Source: CAZOZK01 sp964584245 (lineage in GTDB: Bacteria; Patescibacteriota; Microgenomatia; UBA1400; PJMF01). From it: a DNA stretch of 14,561 nucleotides. This document shows, one piece after another, positions 6,134 to 14,465 of the stretch. Both the position numbers and the translations under genes were made by a program. The DNA is taken from the NCBI GenBank assembly GCA_964584245.1, contig CAZOZK010000018.1:1-14561 (forward strand), written 5' to 3'. Within the stretch, counting starts at the first letter, position 1. Each line of letters opens with the position of its first letter. Below the pieces are notes generated by a model. The model had not been told where the DNA came from, ran no database searches, and was given only the letters and a program-made list of their open reading frames with translations.

Positions 6134-9100
6134 CTATTTCAAAGTCCCGAGTAAAGCCGCAATATTTTTTTCGATTTCTTTACTCCAGGCTACGCCGTAC
6201 GGCAAAATCATTTTCTTTGGTTCTCCTCCATTTGGAATCAGAATCATGACTTGGTCTGAGCCAGGGCTTTTTTTGAGGAGAGTTCCCAATTTTTCGAGTG
6301 TTTCTCGACTCGTATTTCGTGGGATGAATAACTCTTGATACATGCCGCTCGCAATTTCATGGGTGGCGAAGCTGGCTGCAGGCAAGATTTTATCGACCAG
6401 TAAACAAACTTCACCATCTTTATTATCAATTTTGCCGGTGACGAGGACCACCGAGTCATCCACAATGTGAGCTTGGTATTCTTCGAAAGTCTTTGGAAAA
6501 ATTACCAGGTCGAGATGGCCGGTTTCGTCTTCGAGGGTGGCAAATGCCATATTTTTACCAGATTTTTTGGTAGTGACCTGGCGAATTTTTGTCAAAACTC
6601 CGCCAAATTTAAAATCTTGGCCTTCATGGATGCTAATATCAATTTCATTGACAGTTTTATTGGCTTTTTTGGCTACCAACTTGAGCTCGCGCGCCATTGG
6701 ATGCTCGGTTAAATATAATCCAAGCAACTCTTTTTCAAATGACAGTAATTCTTGACTCGGATATTCGGGCAATACTTGGAATGAGTCCTGAAAAGAAGTT
6801 TGCTGTTTAACGCCACCAAACAGGGTATCTTGGCCCTCAATTTCAGATTGAAACTGACTGGCAGTTTGGCGAATTGAGTCCAGATTTTCGAGCATACTAG
6901 CTCGTGTTCCAAAACGGTCCATGGCGCCAACTTTAATTAATGACTCTAGGACTTTTTTGTTGACTTTTCGCCCATCAGTTTCATGCAAAAATTGGGTAAA
7001 AGAGGTGAACTCAGCTTTGGTTTGTTTTTGGACTCTATCTCGAGTTTCTATAATATTTTCGATTGCTGCTGAACCTACATTTTTAACGGCCTCAAATCCA
7101 AAACGAATAGCTAGCTTCTCGAGGGAATTTTCATCAGGTTCAATGGTAAATTCTGGGGCAGAATGATTTATATCTGGTGGCAGAACTTTGATGCCCATTT
7201 CTTTGGCAGTTTCGATACCGTAGGCAACTTTTTCATCGCGGTTGGTGCCGTGTGAGCCAGCTTCCACGCCAAGCAGTGCCGCAATATACTCGACAGGATA
7301 GTTGGCTTTGAGATACGCGGTTTGGTAGGCAATCATAGCGTAACTGGCCGCATGAGCTTTGTTGAAACCATAATTTGCAAATGCTTCGATAAATCCCCAG
7401 ACTTTTTCTGAAACTTCATTTTTGTAGCCATTTTTGCCTGATTCTTGGATAAATCGAAGCTTATTCTCGGCCAAAATTTTCATTTTTTTCTTGCCAATTG
7501 CGCGCCGAATCACGTCGGCTTCTCCGAGTGAATAGCCAGCCATCAAACTCACAATTTGCATGACTTGCTCTTGATACACCATAATTCCGTACGTCTCTTG
7601 TAAGACTGGTTTGAGAGAATCATCTGGATAATGAATAGTCTCTGGATTGTGTTTTCCCTCGATAAATTGGGGAATCAGATCCATAGGGCCAGGACGGTAC
7701 AATGCCACCATAGCTGTAATATCTGAAAATTGACTCGGTTGGAGATTTTTGGCTACTCTACGCATGCCAGATGACTCGAGCTGAAACACGCCCATGGTTT
7801 CGCCGCGTGAAAGCAGTTCGAAGGTCTTTTTGTCGTCGATTGGGATAGTTGAAATATCGATTTCTAAACCTTTCTGCTCTTTGATGAGTTGGAGGGCTTT
7901 TTGGATGATACTCAAGTTGCGCAGACCTAAAAAGTCAAATTTGAGCAGTCCAATAGCATCTTCCGAGACGTTACAATCGAGGGCGTACATGTCGTATTGG
8001 GTAATTGTCTTGCCAGATTTACTGTCACGCTGAATGACCGTGTAGTTGTCGAGCGGTTTGTCAGCAATGATGATAGCCGCAGCATGCACCGAGCTATGAC
8101 GGATCACCCCTTCTACTTTTTTGGCTAAGTTGAGCAATTTTTTGAACTTTGCTTGTTTGTAGTACTCGGCAAGTTCGGGAACGGTCTGGATTGCTGTTTC
8201 TAAACTAGTTTTTTGACCGGGATTATTAGGAATTAGCTTGGCAATTTTGTCTGGGTCTTCGTACGGTAATCCCAAAACACGGCCAATGTCGCGGATCGAG
8301 ACGCGCGCTTCCATCCGACCAAAGGTAATGACATGACCAACGTGGTCACTGCCATATTTTTCACTCACGTAATGAATAACTTCGTCGCGGCGATTGTCAG
8401 CAAAGTCGAGGTCAATATCAGGAGGAGTTGGACGTTCTGGGTTCAAAAAACGCTCAAATGGAAGTCCATGAATAATCGGATCAATTGAAGTAATGTTTAA
8501 ACAAAACGACACCAACGAACCAGCAGCGCTACCGCGGCCAGGTCCAACCGCTATGCCTTGGTTTTTTGCCCAGTTCACAAAGTCTTGGGTGATCAAAAAG
8601 TACGCAGCGTAACCTTTTTGGATGATAATATCCAGTTCATACTTGAGGCGTTTGTTGAGAATGTCTAGTTGTTCTGGTGAAGGGTCAGGGAATTTTTTGT
8701 GGAAGCCATCTTGTGTCAATTTTTCCAAATAAGTAACTTCAGTGTAGCCTTCGGGAATAGGAAATTTAGGGAAAATCAGGTTTCCGGTGGTGATGGTCAG
8801 GTTGCAACGCTCGGCAAGTTCGATGGTGTTTTGAATTGCCTCTGGATAATCGTGCCAAGTATCAGCCATTTCTTGGGCAGATTTGAGGTAAAAACCGGGC
8901 GAATCAATCATCGACATGCGTTTGGTATCAGAAATTAACTTGCGGGTTTGGACACACACCAGTGCGTCTTGAGCCTCTGCGTCTTCTGGAGTGAGGTAAT
9001 GGACGTCATTTGTAGCAATAATTTTGATATCAAGCTCGCGACTAATGGCAATGAGTTTTTTGTTGAGCTCGAGCTGCTCTGGAATATTAGGGTGGCGTTG

Positions 9101-9649
9101 GACCTCGATGTAAAATCGATCCCCAAAAACTTCTTTGAAGTCAGTAAACCAATTTTTTGCTTCGTCATCTTTGCCTGCAGCCAATAATCGATTAAAAATA
9201 CTCGACATACAGCCACTGGTGGCAATAATGCCCTCGTTGTGGGAAAACAGGAGCTCTTTATCGATACGTGGTTTGTACGAAAATCCCTCGAGATTGGCAA
9301 TCGAAATAATATGCATGAGGTTTTTGTACCCGGTTTCATTTTGTGCCAAAAGCGTGATGTGAAACTGGTCGCTGCCCATTTTGGCTTGCTTATCCAGACG
9401 AGATTTTTTGGCCATGTACGCCTCAACACCAATAATTGGCTTGATATCAGCTTTTTTACAGGCGTTATAGAAATGCAAACAGCCATACATACCGCCATGA
9501 TCGGTAATGGCGAGCGCTTTTTGGCCAAGTTCCTTGGCTCGGGCCACCAATGGCGGGATTTTGTTGAGTCCATCCAGCATCGAGTACTCGGTGTGCACGT
9601 GGAGGTGTACAAAATCTTGTGGAGTAGCAGTTTTGACGGCAGTAGACAT
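6134..9649 (-). CDS. dnaE: DNA polymerase III alpha subunit
   Basis: A full-length (1171-residue) replicative polymerase of the DnaE class. An N-terminal PHP domain (about 12-220) keeps a full set of metal-ligand positions: H17/H19, D50/H51, E76, H97, C147, H186, D215 and H217. This suggests a working PHP proofreading nuclease rather than the decayed version of E. coli. The polymerase core has GPGRGSAAGS, catalytic D413 and D415 in PDIDLDF (410-416) and the third Asp D572 in KFDFLGL. QDTLF (940-944) fits the sliding-clamp-binding consensus. An OB-fold domain (about 1008-1085) and a C-terminal domain follow. The ATG at 9649 has no Shine-Dalgarno site; 53 bases separate it from gatB. No frameshift or missing motif is seen. 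Confidence 0.97.
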   Translation of the reverse strand: MSTAVKTATPQDFVHLHVHTEYSMLDGLNKIPPLVARAKELGQKALAITDHGGMYGCLHFYNACKKADIKPIIGVEAYMAKKSRLDKQAKMGSDQFHITLLAQNETGYKNLMHIISIANLEGFSYKPRIDKELLFSHNEGIIATSGCMSSIFNRLLAAGKDDEAKNWFTDFKEVFGDRFYIEVQRHPNIPEQLELNKKLIAISRELDIKIIATNDVHYLTPEDAEAQDALVCVQTRKLISDTKRMSMIDSPGFYLKSAQEMADTWHDYPEAIQNTIELAERCNLTITTGNLIFPKFPIPEGYTEVTYLEKLTQDGFHKKFPDPSPEQLDILNKRLKYELDIIIQKGYAAYFLITQDFVNWAKNQGIAVGPGRGSAAGSLVSFCLNITSIDPIIHGLPFERFLNPERPTPPDIDLDFADNRRDEVIHYVSEKYGSDHVGHVITFGRMEARVSIRDIGRVLGLPYEDPDKIAKLIPNNPGQKTSLETAIQTVPELAEYYKQAKFKKLLNLAKKVEGVIRHSSVHAAAIIIADKPLDNYTVIQRDSKSGKTITQYDMYALDCNVSEDAIGLLKFDFLGLRNLSIIQKALQLIKEQKGLEIDISTIPIDDKKTFELLSRGETMGVFQLESSGMRRVAKNLQPSQFSDITAMVALYRPGPMDLIPQFIEGKHNPETIHYPDDSLKPVLQETYGIMVYQEQVMQIVSLMAGYSLGEADVIRRAIGKKKMKILAENKLRFIQESGKNGYKNEVSEKVWGFIEAFANYGFNKAHAASYAMIAYQTAYLKANYPVEYIAALLGVEAGSHGTNRDEKVAYGIETAKEMGIKVLPPDINHSAPEFTIEPDENSLEKLAIRFGFEAVKNVGSAAIENIIETRDRVQKQTKAEFTSFTQFLHETDGRKVNKKVLESLIKVGAMDRFGTRASMLENLDSIRQTASQFQSEIEGQDTLFGGVKQQTSFQDSFQVLPEYPSQELLSFEKELLGLYLTEHPMARELKLVAKKANKTVNEIDISIHEGQDFKFGGVLTKIRQVTTKKSGKNMAFATLEDETGHLDLVIFPKTFEEYQAHIVDDSVVLVTGKIDNKDGEVCLLVDKILPAASFATHEIASGMYQELFIPRNTSRETLEKLGTLLKKSPGSDQVMILIPNGGEPKKMILPYGVAWSKEIEKNIAALLGTLK

Positions 9650-9702
9650 GTGTGTAACTTGATCTTAACACAGAACTTGTGTGTCTATTTCTCTAAATTC
9701 AG

Positions 9703-11115
9703 TTATTTCTCCAAATAGGCAGTGATCAAGCGTACATCCACTTTTTGCTTCATTTCTCTCATGACTTGGCCAATAAAGAAGTTGAGGAGTTTGGTTTCGC
9801 CAGCCTTGTAGCGGGCTACCTCGGCAGGGTTATTTTTGATGATGTCGTATAAAACGGCATCGAGTTTATCGGTATCTACCGCTTGAGTTGCGTGCAATTT
9901 TGTAACGGCATCAGCGAGCTCTTTGGCAGTGGTTTTCTCGAGATCTATGTTGATTTTTTTGTTGACAAGATCGCTAGCCAATGTTTTAGCATCAACAGGT
10001 TTTCCTTCTACTTTAGTGAGCAAAGAGAATGCTTCTTCAAGTAGTGTGGCACTTTTTTGAGTAGTAATGAGTAATTCACTATTTTTTTGCTCTACTCCAT
10101 ACTCACTCTGCCATCGAGTGGCGAGTGCTTCTGGCAGCTCTGGCAATGCCTGTTTCCACTCCTCTATTGTTTTGGCGGTAAAACGAATTGGTGGCAGGTC
10201 TGGATCTGGGAAGTAGCGGTAATCTTCGGCATCTTCTTTGGTTCGCTGTGAGAATGTTTGATTGGCGGTGCTATCCCAACCTCGAGTTTCTTGAGCTGGA
10301 GTAGTGCCAGCACTGAGCAATTCAGCTTGGCGCACAATTTCGTATGAAACAGCTTGCTCCAAAAATCGGAAGGAGTTGATGTTTTTGAGTTCAGCTTTAT
10401 AAGGAGGCAAATCTGAATCTTTGAGTGGGAAGGCTTCTGCTACAGCTCCAGATTTTGGATCTATATTTCGCAGTGAGACGTTTGCCTCAAGACGCATGCC
10501 ACCTTGGTCCATGTCGCAGTCGGCAATGTCGAGGTATCGGAGGATTGCGCGAATTTTTTTGCTGTATTCTTTGGCTTGGCTGGCAGTACGGATATCGGCT
10601 TCGGTAACGATCTCGACCAAAGGCACACCACAGCGATTGAAGTCCACTAATGAAACTTTTTCTTTTTTGCCATCAATTTCAATAGATTTGTGTTGTAATT
10701 TTCCGGTATCTTCCTCGAGATGGATGCGGCGAATGCGCACCGGGCCTTCGGATGTCTCGACTACGCCGTTATAACAAAATGGCAGGTCATATTGGCTAAT
10801 CTGATAGCCTTTGGCCAAATCTGGATAAAAATAGTGTTTGCGATCAAATTTAGAAAAAAGATTGATGCTACAACCCAAAGCCAATCCTAATTTAATGGTC
10901 CACTCAATGGCAGTTTTGTTAGCAACTGGAATTCCACCAGGCATCCCCAGACAAACGGGACAGGTATGAATATTTGGTTTTGCGGCACCGAATGGATCAT
11001 TTTTGCAGCCACAGAACATTTTGCTCTTGGTTTTGAGCTCGGCGTGAATCTCCATGCCACAGACTAAGGCAAAAGAATCAGCTGATGTAGTGGTTTTATT
11101 AGTTAGTTCATTCAT
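9703..11115 (-). CDS. gatB: Asp-tRNA(Asn)/Glu-tRNA(Gln) amidotransferase subunit B
   Basis: A 470-residue GatB, the kinase/transamidase subunit that activates the misacylated Glu or Asp on tRNA and receives ammonia from GatA. Zinc-site cysteines are C35, C37, C52 and C55 (FCGC and TCPVC). The family signature runs from FDRKHYFYPDLAKGYQISQ (89-107). The catalytic cradle fills about the first 290 residues, followed by a helical domain and a YqeY-like tail (about 325-470) for tRNA binding. The frame stays open upstream to 11184, but that would overlap gatA by 68 bases and add 23 residues before MNELTN. I chose ATG 11115, one base after the gatA stop (TAAtATG), which suggests termination-reinitiation. 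Confidence 0.96.
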   Translation of the reverse strand: MNELTNKTTTSADSFALVCGMEIHAELKTKSKMFCGCKNDPFGAAKPNIHTCPVCLGMPGGIPVANKTAIEWTIKLGLALGCSINLFSKFDRKHYFYPDLAKGYQISQYDLPFCYNGVVETSEGPVRIRRIHLEEDTGKLQHKSIEIDGKKEKVSLVDFNRCGVPLVEIVTEADIRTASQAKEYSKKIRAILRYLDIADCDMDQGGMRLEANVSLRNIDPKSGAVAEAFPLKDSDLPPYKAELKNINSFRFLEQAVSYEIVRQAELLSAGTTPAQETRGWDSTANQTFSQRTKEDAEDYRYFPDPDLPPIRFTAKTIEEWKQALPELPEALATRWQSEYGVEQKNSELLITTQKSATLLEEAFSLLTKVEGKPVDAKTLASDLVNKKINIDLEKTTAKELADAVTKLHATQAVDTDKLDAVLYDIIKNNPAEVARYKAGETKLLNFFIGQVMREMKQKVDVRLITAYLEK

Positions 11116-11116
11116 A

Positions 11117-12526
11117 TTATGTATTGAGCCAAGTATTCCAGGTTGTAGCTTGTTCGTAGGCAGCGGCGGTTTGGATACAGACATCTTCTCGCCACATTGG
11201 CGCCATGATATTTAATCCCAAGAAGAGATTTGTGGCTGGATCGCGGTAGCAAGGTACACTTATCGCTGGTAGGCCGGCAATTGAGCTGGCCTCGACTAAG
11301 ACGTCCATTAACTCGCCAAACATGGCGGATTCTTCACTTGCGCCAACTTTGAGTGCAAAGTTGGGAGTGGTTGGGGCGATCAGCACGTCGTAGGTTTTGA
11401 ATAATCGTTCAAAATCAAGAATAAACTGGGTGCGGACTTTTTGGGCAAGGTTGTAGTATTGGTCAGCGTAGCCTTTGCTCAAGGTAAACGTGCCCAACAT
11501 GATGCGTCGGTAGGCCTCTTCGCCAAAGAAACTGCGGTCATTGCCGTAGCGAATGCCGTCGTAGCGAGCCAAGTTACTACTGACCTCTCCGCGCTGAACC
11601 ACGGTATAGACACTAATTGCGTACTTGGGATCCATAGCCTGCACCATCTCGACCTTTGCTCCTGCTTCTTCGAGCACTTTGAACGCGGCCTCGTAGTGGG
11701 CTTTGATTGGTTGCAACTCGGGGTACTCCATGTAGATACAGCCAATGCGCAAGCCTTTGATGCCTTTGTTTAAAGCCTGTGAAAATGCAGGAACTGCTTG
11801 AGGTGATGTGGTGCCATCATACGGATCGTGGCCAGCCATCAACTCGAGTAATAACGCTGAATCTTCGACAGTTTTGGTAATTGGTCCAGGCGAATCGGTA
11901 GAAGATGCCATGGCGACCACACCTTGGCGAGAAACTCGGCCGTAGGTTGGTTTGAGGCCAACAACGCCACACCAGGCTGCTGGCAAGCGAATTGAACCAG
12001 CGGTTTCACTGCCAATACTGGCAATGGACATATCTGCTGCGATTGCGGCTGCTCCGCCACCAGATGAACCACCAGGCAAATAATCGGAATTTCGGGGATT
12101 GAGGGTGCGACCGTATTGGGATGTTTCAGTGGATGAACCGTGTGCCCAAGCGTCCATGTTGGTTTTACCCTGGATAATTGCGCCAGCAGCTTTCAATTTG
12201 CGTGTCACTGTTGAGTCGTATTGCGGAATAAACGTGTCCAGAACAGTTGAGGACGCGGTTGTTCGCATGCCTTTGGTGGCAAAGTTATCTTTGACCGCGA
12301 GCGGGATACCAGCCAGAGGTGTTTTTTCATTTTCAAGTGATGTTTTTTGAGTGATGGCGAGCGCTTCTTCTTTTGCGTGGTCGTTGAGGGTCAAAAATAC
12401 GTTCAGTTCTTTGTTTTTTGCGGCAACTTGCACATCTAAGGCATTGTAGAGCTCGCCAAGATTGATCTCTTTGTGTTTGAGAGCATCCAGGGTTTGGCGG
12501 AGGGTTAGTTCATTGAGCTTGTTCAT
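11117..12526 (-). CDS. gatA: Asp-tRNA(Asn)/Glu-tRNA(Gln) amidotransferase subunit A
   Basis: A 469-residue amidase-signature enzyme that hydrolyses glutamine and feeds ammonia to GatB. The Ser-cisSer-Lys triad is K79 (AVKDNF), S154 (PGGSSGGG) and S178 (GSETAGSIR); these numbers match those I recall for Staphylococcus aureus GatA, so there is no insertion before the active site. The nucleophile loop GSETAGSIRLPA differs from the frequent GSDTGGSIRQPA (Gly to Ala two residues before the nucleophile; Gln to Leu three after it). The C-terminal LFLGLNIMAP segment is typical. It starts 15 bases after gatC with only a weak purine run (AAGAAAA) upstream, and its stop abuts gatB. Confidence 0.96.
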   Translation of the reverse strand: MNKLNELTLRQTLDALKHKEINLGELYNALDVQVAAKNKELNVFLTLNDHAKEEALAITQKTSLENEKTPLAGIPLAVKDNFATKGMRTTASSTVLDTFIPQYDSTVTRKLKAAGAIIQGKTNMDAWAHGSSTETSQYGRTLNPRNSDYLPGGSSGGGAAAIAADMSIASIGSETAGSIRLPAAWCGVVGLKPTYGRVSRQGVVAMASSTDSPGPITKTVEDSALLLELMAGHDPYDGTTSPQAVPAFSQALNKGIKGLRIGCIYMEYPELQPIKAHYEAAFKVLEEAGAKVEMVQAMDPKYAISVYTVVQRGEVSSNLARYDGIRYGNDRSFFGEEAYRRIMLGTFTLSKGYADQYYNLAQKVRTQFILDFERLFKTYDVLIAPTTPNFALKVGASEESAMFGELMDVLVEASSIAGLPAISVPCYRDPATNLFLGLNIMAPMWREDVCIQTAAAYEQATTWNTWLNT

Positions 12527-12541
12527 GTTTTTCTTAATTCA

Positions 12542-12853
12542 TTATTCATCCTGATTGTGCAAAATACGGGGTACGACAAAAAAGCCGTCGTGTTTTTTGG
12601 GAGCATTGGCGAGCGCTTCATCTTGGGTAAACATGCGCTCCTCGTCTACGACGTCGTCGCGCCACGCATTTTCCAATCCAGTCACCTGGTGGGTTGGCTC
12701 GGTTGTACTCACATCTACTTCGTGCAAATTTTCAATTACATCCAAGGTTTCATTAAACTCGCGCACTAACACGACAACTTGTGCATCTTGAATTGGCAGA
12801 TGAGCAAGCTGTGCGACATGTGCGACTAGTGTTGGAGAAATAGCGTGTGCCAT
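12542..12853 (-). CDS. gatC: Asp-tRNA(Asn)/Glu-tRNA(Gln) amidotransferase subunit C
   Basis: A 103-residue GatC, the small subunit that wraps around GatA and stabilises the GatCAB complex. The N-terminal helices begin with HVAQLAHLPI. The conserved middle is LHEVDVSTTEPTHQV, followed by the ENAWRDDVV segment and a C-terminal FVVPRIL motif typical of the family. The gene starts 14 bases after htpX. No Shine-Dalgarno site precedes it; instead CCACCTC, which resembles the anti-Shine-Dalgarno itself, touches the ATG, and a TATACT hexamer lies eight bases upstream. Gene order gatC-gatA-gatB is the common bacterial one. Confidence 0.95.
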   Translation of the reverse strand: MAHAISPTLVAHVAQLAHLPIQDAQVVVLVREFNETLDVIENLHEVDVSTTEPTHQVTGLENAWRDDVVDEERMFTQDEALANAPKKHDGFFVVPRILHNQDE

Positions 12854-12861
12854 GAGGTGGT

Positions 12862-12867
12862 AGTATA
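12862..12867 (-). promoter_or_regulatory. -10-like hexamer TATACT before gatC
   Basis: TATACT (five of six consensus positions, the same hexamer as in the lemA promoter) ends eight bases before the gatC ATG and follows directly on the htpX TGA. No good -35 is seen at 16-18 bases. Its spacing to the start codon equals that of the pyrG hexamer. Possible leaderless start for gatCAB; inference. Confidence 0.3.
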
Positions 12868-13794
12868 TCAGCTTTGTGATCGTTTTTGACCAGTCAGTGC
12901 AGCAATTCGGTCTTCAATTGGTGGATGCGTGTGGAAAAACCCAGCAAACCAGCCAATAGCATCTTTACTATGATTTTTGAGCGGATTGCTAAAGTACATA
13001 TGAGCGGTAGCTTTGTTTGCTGCCTCGAGTGGTTCGGTATCACCACTAATTTTTCGCAGTGCGCGGGCCAAGGCTTCCGGATTTTTGGTCATACCAGCAG
13101 CGCTAGCATCTGCCAAGAACTCGCGGCGGCGGGAAATAGCTAATTGAATCAATTGTGCAATGAGTGGTGAAAGCATGGCCAGCACTATGCCAGCTATAAA
13201 CATAATCATCTGGATTTGTCCCCCACTTTTGCTGTCGGAATCGCGCGATCCAGATCCCCAGGCAGTCATTCTCAAAATCCAATCAGATAATAGTGCGATA
13301 AATCCAACTAAAATCGTTACTATGGACATGAGCAAAATATCATAATTACGGATGTGAGACAGTTCGTGCGCCACCACTGCTTCAATTTCAGATCGGTCGA
13401 GTCGGCTAAGTAGCCCGGTGGTTGCACACACCACGCCGTGTTTTGGATTTCGGCCGGTCGCGAACGCGTTCATGGCTGTGTCCTCTATCACATAGAGCTT
13501 GGGCATCGGCATGCGTTGGCCCATGACAATGTTTTCTGTCACCGTGTAGTAATCAAAAAAATCTTTTTTGGTGGCTTCGCGCGCGCCAGACATAGCTAAA
13601 ATAATTTTGTCTGAGTACCAGTAGGACACAAAAGACATCACCCCAGAAAAAATCAGCGCCATGCCGATAAAATCGAGGCCAAATCCGAAACCCTGCGCCA
13701 TGATGTACGAAGCTCCCACGATAAATGTCATGAAGCAAAGCACCACAAGCCAAGATTTTTGTTGGTTCGCACGAATCAATTGATAATGAGTCAT
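12868..13794 (-). CDS. htpX: HtpX-like membrane zinc metalloprotease (M48B)
   Basis: A 308-residue membrane protease that in model bacteria degrades damaged membrane proteins. Two N-terminal membrane helices (about 15-33 and 41-58) precede the catalytic region. The zinc motif is HELSH (143-147, catalytic E144), with the third ligand E225 in REFLADASA. Two further hydrophobic helices lie between them (about 155-175 and 195-220). The C-terminal THPPIEDRIAAL motif is complete. The start codon lies one base after the lemA stop (TAAtATG), the same junction as gatA-gatB. LemA and HtpX are often neighbours, so they probably act together. Confidence 0.95.
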   Translation of the reverse strand: MTHYQLIRANQQKSWLVVLCFMTFIVGASYIMAQGFGFGLDFIGMALIFSGVMSFVSYWYSDKIILAMSGAREATKKDFFDYYTVTENIVMGQRMPMPKLYVIEDTAMNAFATGRNPKHGVVCATTGLLSRLDRSEIEAVVAHELSHIRNYDILLMSIVTILVGFIALLSDWILRMTAWGSGSRDSDSKSGGQIQMIMFIAGIVLAMLSPLIAQLIQLAISRRREFLADASAAGMTKNPEALARALRKISGDTEPLEAANKATAHMYFSNPLKNHSKDAIGWFAGFFHTHPPIEDRIAALTGQKRSQS

Positions 13795-13795
13795 A

Positions 13796-14383
13796 TTAAA
13801 GCTCGACTTTTACATCTTTCATCTCAGAATCACTCACACTCAAGTGTGAACCACTCATTGGAGTGTCCAAACCTTTTTCAGCGGTGAAGCCAAAGAGTTG
13901 AGCTACTAAGTTAGATGGGAATGTGACAAGTTGGACATTGTAGTTCTGTGACAAGTCGATGACACTTCTTCGAGCGTACATCAATTTATCGGCTGTATCA
14001 CGAAGTTCACTCATGAACTGAGCAACTGTAGCATCACTTTTGATTTCTGGATTGTCCTCGACAGCAACACTAATGCGTGGCATGACTTGGTTCAATTTAG
14101 AAATGGCGTTTTCGATATCTCCAGCAGAACCACTTTTTGCGGCTGCTTCTGCAGAGGTTCGAGCGTCGGTGAGCATCTTAAAGATCTCTTTTTCCTGACT
14201 CATGTAGCCCTTGACCGAAGCCTGGAGGCTAGGAATCAATGATGCTTGGCGTTTGAGTTGGTTGCCGATTTCTTGGATACTTGCGTGAATTTCAGTCTTG
14301 AGGCGTTGCAAATTGTTGTACACCATGACGATGTAGACACCGATTGCGCCTGCTATGACTCCGAGGATGATAAGATTTTGCAT
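13796..14383 (-). CDS. lemA: LemA family protein
   Basis: A 195-residue LemA protein with a single N-terminal membrane helix (about 3-22), then YNNLQRLK, and a long helical domain containing EIGNQLKRQASLIPSLQASVKGY. The C-terminal part has YNVQLVTFPSNLVAQLFGF, typical of the family. The biochemical role of LemA is poorly defined; it lies in the membrane with the helical domain facing one side. It is the first gene of the minus-strand cluster and the only one with a strong Shine-Dalgarno site, placed six bases before the ATG. Pairing with htpX suggests a shared membrane function. Confidence 0.95.
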   Translation of the reverse strand: MQNLIILGVIAGAIGVYIVMVYNNLQRLKTEIHASIQEIGNQLKRQASLIPSLQASVKGYMSQEKEIFKMLTDARTSAEAAAKSGSAGDIENAISKLNQVMPRISVAVEDNPEIKSDATVAQFMSELRDTADKLMYARRSVIDLSQNYNVQLVTFPSNLVAQLFGFTAEKGLDTPMSGSHLSVSDSEMKDVKVEL

Positions 14384-14389
14384 GTGCTG

Positions 14390-14395
14390 CTCCTT
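14390..14395 (-). promoter_or_regulatory. Shine-Dalgarno site of lemA (AAGGAG)
   Basis: AAGGAG followed by CAGCAC and then ATG: an ideal sequence and spacing. It fixes the lemA start at 14383 and contrasts with the other genes here, which lack such a site. A TATAAG hexamer overlaps it (14398-14393). Confidence 0.8.
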
Positions 14396-14427
14396 ATATT
14401 TTTTTATGAATGCGTTCTAATGCCTTG

Positions 14428-14456
14428 AGTATACGGTATTTTAATTCATTTGTGAA
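14428..14456 (-). promoter_or_regulatory. Sigma-70-type promoter of the lemA cluster (TTCACA, 17 bases, TATACT)
   Basis: On the minus strand, -35 TTCACA (14456-14451) and -10 TATACT (14433-14428) each match consensus at five of six positions, with the ideal 17-base spacer. Transcription would start near 14421, giving a leader of roughly 38 bases that includes the Shine-Dalgarno site. A small inverted repeat ATTCA-4-TGAAT (14444-14457) covers the -35 and could be an operator. GCATT occurs twice ten bases apart just after the -10. Confidence 0.7.
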
Positions 14457-14465
14457 TATGAGTGT

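Noticed and set aside
8935..9612. A 225-codon open frame on the minus strand inside dnaE in another frame.
   Set aside because: It lies wholly within the conserved PHP domain of DnaE and its translation resembles no family.
9667..9683. ACACA-5-TGTGT repeat upstream of dnaE as an operator.
   Set aside because: Five-base arms of simple CA/TG sequence are expected by chance.
9239..9718. A 159-codon open frame on the + strand across the start of dnaE.
   Set aside because: It is antisense to the PHP domain; its last part crosses the dnaE-gatB gap only by chance.
9508..12618. The 12-mer TGGCGAGCGCTT occurs three times (9508, 12355, 12607).
   Set aside because: In each case it is the reverse of in-frame codons for (K/E)-A-L-A in dnaE, gatA and gatC; shared codon choice explains it.
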